A DNA stretch of 56,773 nucleotides from Cupriavidus sp. 2SB (GTDB taxonomy: Bacteria; Pseudomonadota; Gammaproteobacteria; Burkholderiales; Burkholderiaceae). The notes under the pieces are model-generated. The model made no database searches. It saw only the letters and a list, made by a program, of their open reading frames with translations, and had not been told where the DNA came from. A program made the position numbers and the translations under genes. Below are positions 34,337-43,404 of the stretch, one piece after another (within the stretch, counting starts at the first letter, position 1; every line of letters begins with the position of its first letter). The stretch spans positions 1-56,773 of the forward strand of contig NZ_SCMX01000044.1 of assembly GCF_005503625.1 (NCBI RefSeq). Reading direction: 5' to 3'.

Positions 34337-35520
34337 CAGATGATCTCCAGTTCGGCGCGCAGTGCGCCGGCCGAACGCATCGCTTCCAGGATCGTCTGCA
34401 GGTCCTGCGGCGTGGCGCCCAGCGCATTCAAACCCTTGACCACGGCGGCCAGCGACGCACCTGCCTTGACGATCTGCAACGATCCGCCATCGCGCTTGAG
34501 GTCGATCTGGGAGACCGGCGCCACCACGGTCTGGCCCTGGCTGAACGGTGCAGGCTGGCTGATCACCGGCTGCGTATTGATGACCACCGACAGGTTGCCG
34601 TGCGCAATTGCGCAGTCTTCCACGGTGACCGTCTGGTTCATCACGATCGATCCGGTGCGTGCATTGAGGATGACCTTCGCGGCGGCCTTGGCCGGCGTGA
34701 CATCGAGGTTTTCCACGCGTGCCATGAAGCCCACGCGCGCGGCCGGCGTCTGCGGCGTGCGCACCTGCACCACGCGTCCGTCCATGGCGGCGGCAGTGCC
34801 CGGGCCAAGGTTACGGTTGATGGCTTCGACCACGCGCTCGGCAGTGCCGAAGTCTGTGTCCTTGAGTTCGAGATTGACGTAGCCGCCCTGCGGCTCGAAC
34901 GGCGCCACGGCGCGTTCGACGATGGCGCCGTTCGCAATGCGGCCCACCGCGAGCTGGTTGATCTGCACCTTGCTGCCATTGGCCGACGCACCGGCGCCAC
35001 CCACCAGCATATTGCCCTGTGCCACGGCATAGACCTGGCCATCGGCGCCCTTGAGCGGCGTCATCAGCAGCGTGCCGCCGCGCAGGCTCTTGGCGTTACC
35101 CATCGACGAGACCACCACGTCCATCTGGCTGCCCGGCTGCGCATACGGCGCGAGTGTGGCGGTGACCATCACCGCGGCCACGTTCTTGAGCTGCATGTTC
35201 TTGCCAGCCGGCAGCGTGATACCCAGCTGCGACAGCATGTTCTGCAAGCTCTGCGTGGTGAACGGCGTCTGCATGGTCTGGTCGCCGGTGTTGTCCAGCC
35301 CCACGACCAGTCCATACCCGATGAGCGGGTTGTCGCGCACGCCCTGGAACGTTGCCAGGTTCTTCAGGCGTTCCGCATGTGCGGCGCCCGTGCCGAACCC
35401 GAACAGCAGGGCCAGCACAAGGCAGGCAAAAGATACCGCACGGCCATAGCGGGAACGAAGACCGGGCGGGTTGCCGAAAAGCGAGCCTGGCATGTTGAGA
35501 GGCATCGGAGGCAGAAACAT
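34336..35520 (-). CDS. flgI: Flagellar P-ring protein FlgI
   Basis: 394 residues from the ATG at 35520; in-frame ATGs at 35505 and 35493 are alternatives because the ribosome site is weak. A signal peptide ends near [10 protein letters not shown]. The conserved FlgI body follows: [39 protein letters not shown] and [20 protein letters not shown]. It assembles the periplasmic P ring around the rod and needs FlgA as chaperone. It starts seven bases after the flgH stop. The end (LRAELEII) is typical. Confidence 0.95.
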   Translation of the reverse strand: MFLPPMPLNMPGSLFGNPPGLRSRYGRAVSFACLVLALLFGFGTGAAHAERLKNLATFQGVRDNPLIGYGLVVGLDNTGDQTMQTPFTTQSLQNMLSQLGITLPAGKNMQLKNVAAVMVTATLAPYAQPGSQMDVVVSSMGNAKSLRGGTLLMTPLKGADGQVYAVAQGNMLVGGAGASANGSKVQINQLAVGRIANGAIVERAVAPFEPQGGYVNLELKDTDFGTAERVVEAINRNLGPGTAAAMDGRVVQVRTPQTPAARVGFMARVENLDVTPAKAAAKVILNARTGSIVMNQTVTVEDCAIAHGNLSVVINTQPVISQPAPFSQGQTVVAPVSQIDLKRDGGSLQIVKAGASLAAVVKGLNALGATPQDLQTILEAMRSAGALRAELEII

Positions 35521-35527
35521 GGCGGGA

Positions 35528-36232
35528 TCAGAACGGTAGGACATTGAGGAAGAAGCGCTGCAGCCAGCCCATGTTTTGTGCTTCATCGATGTACCCCTTC
35601 GCGGTGTACTCGATGCGTGCATCCGCCACCTGCGTGGACAGCACGCCGTTGTCGCCGGTGATCGTGCGCGGATTGACCACACCGGAGAAGCGGATGAACT
35701 CCGCACCCTGGTTGATGGCCATCTGCTTCTCGCCGGACACCACGAAGTTGCCGTTCGGCAGCACCTCCAGCACCGTCACCGTGATGGTGCCGTTGAACGT
35801 GTTGGCCGCGGACGCACCGCCGCTGGCCTTCAACGCGTTGGCACCGCTCACGTCTGCGTTCTGGCTCGTGCTGAACAGCCCCGCCAGGGCGCGCGGCACC
35901 GCATTGAACGCGAGGTTCGTGCTGCCCGTGCGGCTGGCGTTGGTGCCCGAGTTCTTGCTGGCGTTGACGTTCTCCGTGATCACGATGGTCAGGATGTCGC
36001 CAACGTTACGTGGCCGCCGGTCCTCGAACAGCGGATTGCTGGCGTACGAGGATGCAAAGATCGAACCCGAAGAGGGGCCCAGCGGACGCGGTTCTGCGCG
36101 TGCCGTGGTGGGCAACTGCACGAGCGGCTCCTTGGGCACCAGCGCGCAGCCGCCGCTCGCCAGCGTAGCCAGGGCGACGATGGCGTAGACGACGATTGCA
36201 CCGATGCGATACTGCTTGGCGGCCATGGTCAT
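35528..36232 (-). CDS. flgH: Flagellar L-ring lipoprotein FlgH
   Basis: 234 residues. The signal peptide ends with lipobox ASGGC, so the protein is lipidated in the outer membrane, where it forms the L ring. The conserved core [25 protein letters not shown] and [35 protein letters not shown] are intact. The start at 36232 gives MTMAAK; the second ATG at 36226 has better spacing from GGGA and may be the real start (two residues fewer). Nine bases separate it from flgG. Confidence 0.95.
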   Translation of the reverse strand: MTMAAKQYRIGAIVVYAIVALATLASGGCALVPKEPLVQLPTTARAEPRPLGPSSGSIFASSYASNPLFEDRRPRNVGDILTIVITENVNASKNSGTNASRTGSTNLAFNAVPRALAGLFSTSQNADVSGANALKASGGASAANTFNGTITVTVLEVLPNGNFVVSGEKQMAINQGAEFIRFSGVVNPRTITGDNGVLSTQVADARIEYTAKGYIDEAQNMGWLQRFFLNVLPF

Positions 36233-36242
36233 TCCCGTTTCT

Positions 36243-37028
36243 TCAACCCATCTGGGTCAGGCGTTGCAGCATCTGGTCAGACGTCTGCACAGCCTTGCTG
36301 TTGATCTCGTAAGCGCGCTGGGTCTGGATCATGCTGACCAGTTCTTCCACCACGTTCACGTTCGACGATTCGACATAGTTGTTCTGCAGCGTGCCCGCAC
36401 CGTTCAGGCCCGGCACCGTGGTGTTCGGTGCGCCCGAGGCGTCGGTCTGCGCGTACAGGTTCTCGCCCAGGCTTTCCAGACCGGTCGGGTTCGCGAACGT
36501 GGCAACCTGGATCTGGCCCACCGTCACGGCGTTGGTCTGGCCCGGCTGCGTCACGGTCACCGTACCGTCGCGTGCGATGTTCAGGCCCGTGTAGTTGGCC
36601 GGCAGCGTGATGGCCGGGTTCAGCACGAAGCCGCTCGACGTGACGAGCTGGCCGTTCGGGTCTACCTGGAACGAACCGTCACGCGTGTAGGTGGTGGTAC
36701 CGTCCGGCATCGTCACCTGGAAGAAGCCCTGGCCGATGATGGCCACGTCGCGCGCATTGCCCGTTTGCTGGGGGTTGCCTTGCGTATGAATGCGTTCCGT
36801 TGCCACGGGGCGCACGCCGGTACCGATCTGCATGCCCGACGGCAGCACGGTCTGGTCCGACGACAGCGCGCCAGGCTGGCGTACGGTCTGGTACATCAGT
36901 TCCTCGAACACCGCGCGGCTTTTCTTGAAGCCCGAGGTCGACACGTTGGCCAGGTTGTTCGAGATCACGTCCATCTGCGTCTGCTGCGCGTCGAGGCCGG
37001 TCTTGGCAATCCAGAGAGAGCGGATCAT
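36243..37028 (-). CDS. flgG: Flagellar distal rod protein FlgG
   Basis: 261 residues, the usual length. The N-terminus [46 protein letters not shown] is the FlgG signature, including the rod-specific insert. The C-terminus [35 protein letters not shown] matches. It forms the distal rod and sets rod length. It is unit five after flgF by 17 bases. No unusual residue seen. Confidence 0.97.
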   Translation of the reverse strand: MIRSLWIAKTGLDAQQTQMDVISNNLANVSTSGFKKSRAVFEELMYQTVRQPGALSSDQTVLPSGMQIGTGVRPVATERIHTQGNPQQTGNARDVAIIGQGFFQVTMPDGTTTYTRDGSFQVDPNGQLVTSSGFVLNPAITLPANYTGLNIARDGTVTVTQPGQTNAVTVGQIQVATFANPTGLESLGENLYAQTDASGAPNTTVPGLNGAGTLQNNYVESSNVNVVEELVSMIQTQRAYEINSKAVQTSDQMLQRLTQMG

Positions 37029-37045
37029 GGTGTTCCTAGAATTCG

Positions 37046-37789
37046 TTAATTGTTCGACAGCAGCGCATTGGCACGCTGGTCGTTGGTGTCGGCGCCCGTG
37101 ATCATCTTCATCTGCATCTCGAAGCGACGCGCATTGGCGATCATTTCCACCATGGACTCCACCGGGTTCACGTTGCTGCCTTCGAGCGCGCCGGAAATCA
37201 CGCGCACGGTGGCGTCCTGCTGCAGTGGATCCACGCCGGGACGCAGGCGGAAGTAACCATCGTCACCGCGCGCCAGCCCTTCGGGCGGCGCCGAGACGAC
37301 GCGCAGCTTGCCAACCTGCGCCAGGCCGTTGGCCGCTTCGCCCGGACCACGTGCCACCACGCTGCCATCGGTACCGATGGACACCGTGGCGCCCGGCGGC
37401 ACGGCGATGGGGCCACCATCGCCCATCACCGGCCGGCCAGCCGAGTTCTGCAACTGGCCGTCGGCCGACACCTGCAGCGCTCCCGCGCGGGTGTAGGCTT
37501 CCGAGCCGTCCGGCATCTGCACCGCCAGCCAGCCGTTGCCACCGAGGGCAACGTCGAGGTCGCGACCGGTATAGGTCAGCGGCCCGGCCTTCATGTCGGC
37601 GCCCGGTGTCGAGGCCAGCGTGAAGGCGCGCGTCTGCGTTTCCTGGCCCTGCACCGGTACTGCGCGGTACAGGTTCACCTGCGCCTTGAATGCCGGCGTG
37701 GAGGCGTTGGCCAGGTTGTTCGATACTGCGGCCTGCTGGTCGAGTATCTGCTTGGCGCCCGACAGGGCGGTGTAGATCAGGCGGTCCAT
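37046..37789 (-). CDS. flgF: Flagellar proximal rod protein FlgF
   Basis: 247 residues. The N-terminus [44 protein letters not shown] is the FlgF signature; the C-terminus [38 protein letters not shown] completes the rod fold. It forms part of the proximal rod together with FlgB and FlgC. Its distance to flgE is 24 bases. No irregularities. Confidence 0.96.
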   Translation of the reverse strand: MDRLIYTALSGAKQILDQQAAVSNNLANASTPAFKAQVNLYRAVPVQGQETQTRAFTLASTPGADMKAGPLTYTGRDLDVALGGNGWLAVQMPDGSEAYTRAGALQVSADGQLQNSAGRPVMGDGGPIAVPPGATVSIGTDGSVVARGPGEAANGLAQVGKLRVVSAPPEGLARGDDGYFRLRPGVDPLQQDATVRVISGALEGSNVNPVESMVEMIANARRFEMQMKMITGADTNDQRANALLSNN

Positions 37790-37813
37790 GGCGATCCGTC
37801 AGCGGGGGCCGGC

Positions 37814-39058
37814 TTAGATGTTCACCAGGGTCTGCAGGACGGTGTCCTGCGCCTTGATGGTCTGGGCGTTGGCCTGATAGTTACGCTGCGCAACGATCAG
37901 GTTCACCAGTTGGCCGGACAGGTCCACGTTCGACTCTTCCACGGCGTAGGAACGCAGCTTGCCCAGCGAGCCGCCTGCGGCACCCAGCAGTTCCTGGCCC
38001 GACGAACCTGTGGCGCTCCACACGTTGTCGCCTTCGGGCTTCAGGCCTTCGACGTTGCCGAACGATGCCAGGGCGATCTGGCCCAGCGACAGCGTCTGTT
38101 CGTTGGAATACGAGCCCAGGATCGTGCCGTCTTCCTGCACGGCGTAGCTGACCAGCGCGCCCGAGGTGTAGCCGTTCTGCACGATGCTCTTCGGGTCGTT
38201 GTCCGCACCGAACTGCGTGCTGCCCGTCAGGTCCAGGCGTGCCGTCATGGCGGCAGCGCCGTTGGCGGCCGGCAGCGTGACGCTGGGCATGGTGGCAGCC
38301 GTCGGCGCGCGCAGCGTACCGTTGGCGTCGTAGGACAGCGTGACCGTCTGCAGCACGTTGCCGTTGGCGTCGGTGACGTTCATCGACCAGTCCGTACCGC
38401 CAAAGGCGTTGGTCGGTGCCGGGGCAACGGGCGGGCCGGCCACGACCGACTTGCCGAAGTAGGCGGTGAGCTGCTGCTTGTTGCCCAGCGAGTCATAGGC
38501 CGTCATCGGCGTGCTGTAGCTGAACATCGACGAATCCGCACGGACGGCAGGCGTGCTGGCGAACACGTTGGTCGGCGCGGCGCTGCGCGAATCCAGCTGG
38601 AATTGCGCGGCAATGTTCGTGGTGGCCTTCGGCGGCATCTGCGCGTTGCTGATCGTCAGCGGCTGCGGCGCCACACCACCAGCGGTGGTGCCGGCCGGGT
38701 AACCCGTGACCTGCAGGCCCGTGCCGTTCACCAGCGTGCCGTCGTCCAGACGCGAGAGCTGGCCGTTACGCGAGTAGAAGACCTGGCCGTCCTGGTTGAC
38801 CAGGCGGAAGAAGCCGCTGCCGTTGCTGATGGCCACGTCCATGCTGCGGCCCGATGCCGAGACCGTGCCGTTGCTGAACGATTGCACCACGGCGTTCACG
38901 CGCGTGCCCAGGCCGATCTTCGAGCCTGCGTACACGTCGGCGAACTGTGCCGTCGATTGCTTGAAGCCAACCGTGTTCGCGTTGGCGATGTTATTGCCGA
39001 TCACGTCCAGGTTGGACGCTGCGGCATTGATGCCGCTTACCCCTTGACCAAAACCCAT
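37814..39058 (-). CDS. flgE: Flagellar hook protein FlgE
   Basis: 414 residues. The N-terminus MGFGQGVSGINAAASNLDVIGNNIANANTVGFKQSTAQFADVYA and the C-terminus SNVDLSGQLVNLIVAQRNYQANAQTIKAQDTVLQTLVNI are the conserved axial helices. The middle D1/D2 domains vary, as usual. It polymerises into the hook under the FlgD cap. A gap of 100 bases separates it from flgD, without a visible terminator. Confidence 0.96.
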   Translation of the reverse strand: MGFGQGVSGINAAASNLDVIGNNIANANTVGFKQSTAQFADVYAGSKIGLGTRVNAVVQSFSNGTVSASGRSMDVAISNGSGFFRLVNQDGQVFYSRNGQLSRLDDGTLVNGTGLQVTGYPAGTTAGGVAPQPLTISNAQMPPKATTNIAAQFQLDSRSAAPTNVFASTPAVRADSSMFSYSTPMTAYDSLGNKQQLTAYFGKSVVAGPPVAPAPTNAFGGTDWSMNVTDANGNVLQTVTLSYDANGTLRAPTAATMPSVTLPAANGAAAMTARLDLTGSTQFGADNDPKSIVQNGYTSGALVSYAVQEDGTILGSYSNEQTLSLGQIALASFGNVEGLKPEGDNVWSATGSSGQELLGAAGGSLGKLRSYAVEESNVDLSGQLVNLIVAQRNYQANAQTIKAQDTVLQTLVNI

Positions 39059-39158
39059 GATTTTCCCCTATGTAGGCTGTCGTTCGTGAATTGCCCGCGC
39101 GTATGCCGGACCGGGTTGATACGTGAATGTCTTGATAAAAACCGTGTTGCCGTGCCGA

Positions 39159-39830
39159 TCAGGAAATGCGGCGCACGTCGTCGACGTTGGCCGTCTTGCC
39201 ATCGCCCAGATCCACCAGCACGCCGGTGCTGTCGCCGCTGATGGCCTGCACCTTGCCGTAGATCAGCGGAATCGGGCTTACGTCCTTGCCGCCGGCCGTT
39301 GCCGTGACCTTGAACGCATAGTCGCCGTCTGCAACGAGGTTGCCCGCATCGTTCTTGCCGTCCCACTCCACGTCATGCACGCCGGCCTTCTGGCCCTTCA
39401 TGTCGATGGTGCGCACCACGTTGCCCTTCTCGTCGAGCACCTGCACGGTCACGGCGTCTGCCGTCGTCGGGATGTCCACGCCGAACTTGCCCGACACGCC
39501 ATCGGTCACGGTCAGGGCGTTGCCCGGCACCATCACGGTCTTGCCGATCAGTGCGGCGGAGTCCATCGCACGGCCAGCCGCGGTTTGCGTCAGCAACTGC
39601 GTCATGGTCTCGTTCATCGTCTGCAGACCGCTCACCGTGCTGATCTGCGCCAGTTGCGAGGTCAGCTGCGAGTTGTCCATCGGATTCAGCGGGTCCTGGT
39701 TGGTCATCTGCGTGACCAGCATTTTCAGGAAATTGCTCTGCAGGTCGGCTGCGCTTGCGCTACCGCTTTGCAGGGCCTGGTTCACCCCCGAGTTGGCGGT
39801 GCTGTTACCTACGGAAGAAGTCGATGCCAT
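39159..39830 (-). CDS. flgD: Flagellar hook-capping protein FlgD
   Basis: 223 residues. The signature LQSNFLKMLVTQMTNQDPLNPMDNSQLTSQLAQISTVSGLQTMNETM lies in the N-terminal third, after a Ser/Asn-rich start. A FLGD Ig-like region (about 110-200) follows with GVHDVEWDGKNDAGN. It caps the growing hook and is later discarded. The start ATG at 39830 lies 67 bases after the flgC stop. Confidence 0.95.
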   Translation of the reverse strand: MASTSSVGNSTANSGVNQALQSGSASAADLQSNFLKMLVTQMTNQDPLNPMDNSQLTSQLAQISTVSGLQTMNETMTQLLTQTAAGRAMDSAALIGKTVMVPGNALTVTDGVSGKFGVDIPTTADAVTVQVLDEKGNVVRTIDMKGQKAGVHDVEWDGKNDAGNLVADGDYAFKVTATAGGKDVSPIPLIYGKVQAISGDSTGVLVDLGDGKTANVDDVRRIS

Positions 39831-39897
39831 GTTGTGTTCCGGCTAGTGTTCTTGAATTCTGGAAATCGGAGATACGGAAAACGCGTTTCGGCTGGCG

Positions 39898-40305
39898 TCA
39901 CTGACCAATGGTCAGCGTCTTGAGCATCATGGTCTTGGCGGTGTTCAGCACCTCCACGTTGGCCTGGTACGAACGCGATGCCGAGATCATGTTGACCATC
40001 TCTTCCACCGGGTTCACGTTGGGCATCGTCACGTAGCCATTGGCATCGGCCAGCGGATGCGTGGGGTTGTGGATCATGCGGGCCGGCGCGGAATCCTCCA
40101 TCACGCCCGCCACCTGCACGCCACCCACATCGGTCTGGCCCGGTGTCGGGGCCATCTCGAAAATCACCTGCTTGGCCTTGTACGGCTGGCCGTTCGGCGC
40201 CACGGCGCTGTCGGCATTGGCCAGGTTCGACGCCGTCACGTTCATGCGCTGCGACTGCGCGGCCATGGCCGAACCGGCCACGTCGAAAATGTTCATGGAA
40301 CCCAT
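39898..40305 (-). CDS. flgC: Flagellar proximal rod protein FlgC
   Basis: 135 residues. The pattern [28 protein letters not shown] is diagnostic and the C-terminal [36 protein letters not shown] matches. The start at 40305 is preferred over 40296 because AGGGGGG lies about seven bases before it. It forms the proximal rod with FlgB, whose stop lies 13 bases upstream. Confidence 0.96.
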   Translation of the reverse strand: MGSMNIFDVAGSAMAAQSQRMNVTASNLANADSAVAPNGQPYKAKQVIFEMAPTPGQTDVGGVQVAGVMEDSAPARMIHNPTHPLADANGYVTMPNVNPVEEMVNMISASRSYQANVEVLNTAKTMMLKTLTIGQ

Positions 40306-40318
40306 TGCAGCGCCCCCC

Positions 40319-40732
40319 TTAGTTCTGGATCGCGGACAGCATCGTCTTGATCTTCGAGCTCATGACGGTCAGGCCCGCTTCGTAGTGCACCGTGTTGTCG
40401 GCAAACGCCACGCGCTCGGTGTCCATTTCCACGGTGTTGCCATCGATACTCGATTGCAGCGGAATGCGGTACTGCAGGTCGCGCTCGTTGTTGCTCATCG
40501 CAGGCGCCTGCGCCGGCATGTGCCGCACGGACGTAGTGGACAGCGACACGCCGTCGCGCTGCTGGTTGCCGCGCTCCACGGACTGCGCCAGCGTGCTGGC
40601 GAAATCGAAATCGCGCGACTTGTAGCCCGGCGTATCCGCGTGGGCGATGTTCGAGGCAATCACCGATTGCCGCTGGGTCCGCAGGCTCAGTGCTTCCTGC
40701 TGGAAGCGGAACGCCGCATCGAGTCTGTCCAT
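40319..40732 (-). CDS. flgB: Flagellar basal-body rod protein FlgB
   Basis: 137 residues from the ATG at 40732, with AGGAAAGG before it. [44 protein letters not shown] is the FlgB signature. It is the first gene of the flgB-flgJ unit, so its promoter must lie in the divergent gap toward flgA. The frame stays open upstream, but a start beyond 40732 has no conserved sequence. Confidence 0.96.
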   Translation of the reverse strand: MDRLDAAFRFQQEALSLRTQRQSVIASNIAHADTPGYKSRDFDFASTLAQSVERGNQQRDGVSLSTTSVRHMPAQAPAMSNNERDLQYRIPLQSSIDGNTVEMDTERVAFADNTVHYEAGLTVMSSKIKTMLSAIQN

Positions 40733-41154
40733 GATGTCTGCCTTTCCTGCTTTGGCTGTGGCTTCATTTCGGGGAGAGAACTGCCGTAGACCTGGGTATA
40801 CCTTCCGCACACGCCAGACCGGGCTTCTTCAGGGTTGCCATCTTAGGGGCCGGGTTGTCACGCCAATCGTGCGAATAGGCAGGAGAAACCCGCGCATTTC
40901 CGGTTCGGTCTCTCGCGCGAGCCTGCCTACAATGACTCCCACTGACCGATGCCAAAACCTGGCTCGCCCGCCCCGCGCGGCGCGCCGCACAAGGCTTCGC
41001 CGTCAGTGCCAGGCGCGGCGCCGTCACGGTGCGCCAACCGCCTGTGCAAACGTTTACCGATGTTCAACTGTTGTGCGACGGCATCGACCGCGGGTTTACG
41101 CCTCCGTATTGGATTCGCAGCCCCTGCCGTCTCATCCTTGCTGGGATGACCCCT
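40733..41154. other. Divergent flgB/flgA intergenic region
   Basis: About 420 bases that must carry the promoters for flgB (minus) and flgA (plus). No FliA-type (TAAAG...GCCGATAA) or sigma-54 (GG-N10-GC) match was convincing. A FlhDC-type site cannot be recognised with confidence by eye. A frame reading into flgA is open from 41029 but shows no coding quality before 41146. Confidence 0.5.
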
Positions 41155-41910
41155 ATGACTTTCTCTCGCCAGGCCGCCGCGCTGATGGCATTCGCCGGCA
41201 TTGCGCTGGCGCCGTCCGCCATGGCCGCTCCCGCCCAGGTCACGCCCGTTGCGCCGCCCGGTGCGGCACCGCAAACCCAGGCCGCCCAGAATCCGTTTGC
41301 CGATGACCCCGCGCGCGTGGCCGTCGAACAGTTCCTGCAGCGCCAGTCCATGGGACTGCCGGGCAAGATCAGCGTGCAGGTGGTGCCGCCCTCGGGTGGC
41401 CGCGCGCCGGACTGCTTCAACCCCGAACCGTTCCTGCCCGCCGGCGCGGCCCCATATGGACGCGTCAACGTGGGCGTGCGATGCGGCGGCGACCGGCCGT
41501 GGACGCGCTATATGCAGGCCCGCGTCTCGGTGATGACCGATTACTACGTGGCCGCGCGTTCGATGGGTCCCGGCGAGACGATCTCCGCCGCCGACCTTGA
41601 ACTTCGCCAGGGTGACCTGGCCGCCCTGCCGCGCGCCGTGGTGACCGATCCGGCACAAGTGGAAGGGTCGGTATCGGCCAACCGCATCGCCGCCGGCTCG
41701 CCGCTGCGCACGGATCTGCTCAAACGGCCGATTGCCGTGAGGCTCGGACAGACGGTCAACGTCACTGTGGAAGGCGAGTCGTTCCAGCTATCGAGCGAAG
41801 GCAAGGTGCTGAACGACGCTCCCACCGGCGCCCATGTGCAGATCCGTCTGCGCAACGGCCAGGTGGTCAGCGGCGTGGTGCGCAGTGGCGACACTGTCGT
41901 GCTGCAGTAA
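41155..41910 (+). CDS. flgA: Flagellar P-ring assembly chaperone FlgA
   Basis: 251 residues from the ATG at 41155, which has GGGA eight bases upstream; the in-frame ATG at 41146 would add three residues. A signal peptide ends near APSAMAAPA. The C-terminal half is the SAF-like FlgA domain: AARSMGPGETISAADLELRQGDLAALPRAVV and KVLNDAPTGAHVQIRLRNGQVVSGVV. It acts in the periplasm to assemble FlgI into the P ring. It is divergent from flgB and 230 bases ahead of flgM. Confidence 0.93.
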   Translation: MTFSRQAAALMAFAGIALAPSAMAAPAQVTPVAPPGAAPQTQAAQNPFADDPARVAVEQFLQRQSMGLPGKISVQVVPPSGGRAPDCFNPEPFLPAGAAPYGRVNVGVRCGGDRPWTRYMQARVSVMTDYYVAARSMGPGETISAADLELRQGDLAALPRAVVTDPAQVEGSVSANRIAAGSPLRTDLLKRPIAVRLGQTVNVTVEGESFQLSSEGKVLNDAPTGAHVQIRLRNGQVVSGVVRSGDTVVLQ

Positions 41911-42085
41911 CACAATCGGGTTAGCGTCACAAAGTTGTACCGGGAAGTTAGTCGTCACACGGGCTGGGACCCTCGACCAGGCAGGAAAATGATGTGGCAG
42001 CAACCGGCGCAGGCAGACCGTGCGACAATGCGGCGAGCCCGTTCCGGGATCGGCGGAAAAGCGTCGGAAAACACAGGATCGAACC

Positions 42086-42112
42086 TAAAGTTTCCGGCGG
42101 CCAGTCCGATAA
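42086..42112 (+). promoter_or_regulatory. Sigma-28 (FliA) promoter of flgMN
   Basis: TAAAGTTT, 11 bases, then TCCGATAA: the -35 and spacer match the FliA consensus exactly and the -10 differs at one base of GCCGATAA. It lies 28 bases before the flgM start, so flgMN should be re-expressed after hook completion. Confidence 0.8.
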
Positions 42113-42140
42113 GTCAGAGGAACCCAGCAAGGATTTCACC

Positions 42141-42455
42141 GTGAAGATCAATAACTCCACTCCGTCCCGGCCCGCCGACACCGCGGCTACCGAAGGCAAC
42201 GCCCGTGCGGCGGCCACCGGTGCCACGTCGGATCCTACCGCCCTGAGCGGCGTCAGCGTCAGCCCCCTGGCTGCGCAGGTTCGCGAGATTGGTACGCGCC
42301 TGCTGCAGGACAGCGACAGCGACATCGACGCCGCCAAGGTTGCGGAAGTCCGTCAGGCGATTGCGGAAGGCCGGATCAAGATCGATCCCAGCAAGATCGC
42401 CGATGGCTTGCTCGCCTCTTTGCACGAGCTGAGCCAGGCGCCCAGCCAATCCTGA
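42141..42455 (+). CDS. flgM: Anti-sigma-28 factor FlgM
   Basis: 104 residues from the GTG at 42141, with AAGGA eight bases before it. The N-terminus KINNSTPSRPADTAA is disordered and Ala/Thr-rich, as in FlgM. The C-terminal sigma-binding part (SVSPLAAQVREIGTRLLQ, DIDAAKVAEVRQAIAEGRIKIDPSKIADGLLAS) is diagnostic. It inhibits FliA until exported through the finished hook. It is next to flgN, the standard pair. A FliA promoter lies directly upstream, giving feedback. Confidence 0.94.
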   Translation: MKINNSTPSRPADTAATEGNARAAATGATSDPTALSGVSVSPLAAQVREIGTRLLQDSDSDIDAAKVAEVRQAIAEGRIKIDPSKIADGLLASLHELSQAPSQS

Positions 42456-42459
42456 CACC

Positions 42460-42924
42460 ATGAACCAGGCAGCCCTGATCCAGTCCCTATCGCTTGAAGC
42501 CAACGCCATTGCGGCCTTCGGCCGTGCCCTTGCAGATGAGCGCGAAGCCATCAAGCGACAGGATTTCCAGGCGTTGAGCACGTTGCTCAACCAGAAGATG
42601 GAACTGGCCCAGGGGCTGAACCTTGCCACCGCCGCGCGCGAGGCCCAGATGATCGCGCAGGGCCTGCGCGTTGGTCCCGGCGGCCTGCTGGTAGGCCGCG
42701 AGGTGGACCCGCAGGTTGCCGAACTCTGGCGCAAGGTGGTGTTCTTCGCCCACAAGGCCAAGGATGCCAACGAACTGAATGGCGCCATCGTCCATGCCCA
42801 TCTCGAATTCACGCAGGAAGCCATCCAGGTCCTGCGCCAGGGCGGCACGCCGCCCAACGAGATGTATGGCCGCGATGGCAAGGCGAACACCGGCGCCGCC
42901 GGCGTGAGCCTGGCCGCAGGCTGA
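42460..42924 (+). CDS. flgN: Flagellar export chaperone FlgN
   Basis: 154 residues, four bases after the flgM stop. A long helical protein: LEANAIAAFGRALADEREAIKRQDFQALSTLLNQKMELAQ forms the typical first helix, and later ELWRKVVFFAHKAKDANELNGAIVHAHLEFTQEAIQVLRQG the second. It binds FlgK and FlgL for export. The tail beyond residue 135 is short and disordered. Co-transcribed with flgM. Confidence 0.92.
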   Translation: MNQAALIQSLSLEANAIAAFGRALADEREAIKRQDFQALSTLLNQKMELAQGLNLATAAREAQMIAQGLRVGPGGLLVGREVDPQVAELWRKVVFFAHKAKDANELNGAIVHAHLEFTQEAIQVLRQGGTPPNEMYGRDGKANTGAAGVSLAAG

Positions 42925-42978
42925 TCGCCCCACGCCTTCCCCGACCCGGCACGCGTCAGCGCCTGCCTACGTCATGCT

Positions 42979-43001
42979 CGGCCAACGTCCTATGTTGGCC
43001 G
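42979..43001. terminator. Possible terminator hairpin after flgN
   Basis: CGGCCAAC-GTCCTAT-GTTGGCCG is a perfect eight-base-pair stem 54 bases after the flgN stop. No T run follows, so termination is uncertain. Confidence 0.4.
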
Positions 43002-43101
43002 GCGCGCTTCCTCCCTACATTGACGGTAGGCCACTCGCCGTTCGGGTCATCCCGAGGCGGCGATGGCATCCGGTAAGCACAACAATGTCCGGAGGACCGC
43101 C

Positions 43102-43272
43102 ATGTCATTTGCACTTTATGTAATCGGGCTCCTGCTGCTGGTGGGCGGCATTGCGTGGGCCATGTCCACTGCGGGCCTGGCGCCCGTCTATATCGGTATT
43201 GCCTGCGTGATCGTGCTGGGTATCGGCATCATGTCGGCGGTATCGCGCACGCGCACCAAAGATCCCTCCTAG
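43102..43272 (+). CDS. Small two-helix membrane protein, unrecognised
   Basis: 56 residues with a perfect GGAGGA ribosome site before the ATG at 43102. Two hydrophobic segments (about 4-22 and 27-46) are separated by a short Gly/Ala/Pro turn, then a basic tail, RTRTKDPS. That pattern fits a small inner-membrane protein. No family recognised. It is bounded by the hairpin after flgN and the large inverted repeat before the FUSC gene, so it may be its own short transcript. Confidence 0.65.
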   Translation: MSFALYVIGLLLLVGGIAWAMSTAGLAPVYIGIACVIVLGIGIMSAVSRTRTKDPS

Positions 43273-43312
43273 TGCCGCGGCGTGGAACTCTCTCCACCGC
43301 CGGGCTCGCCGC

Positions 43313-43356
43313 AGCCCCATGTTTCGCAGAATGTAAACATTGCGGAACATGGGGCT
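43313..43356. repeat. 16-bp inverted repeat before FUSC gene
   Basis: AGCCCCATGTTTCGCA (43313-43328) and TGCGGAACATGGGGCT (43341-43356) are complementary at 15 of 16 positions (a G:U wobble as RNA) around a 12-base spacer. A second symmetry, ATGTTT (43319-43324) and AAACAT (43335-43340), is nested in it. No T run follows. Regulator site or transcript hairpin; it lies about 50 bases before the FUSC start. Confidence 0.8.
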
Positions 43357-43404
43357 CGCTCTATACACTCGAAGCGTTCAGATCTCCGCACGGTGATCGT
43401 CGCC

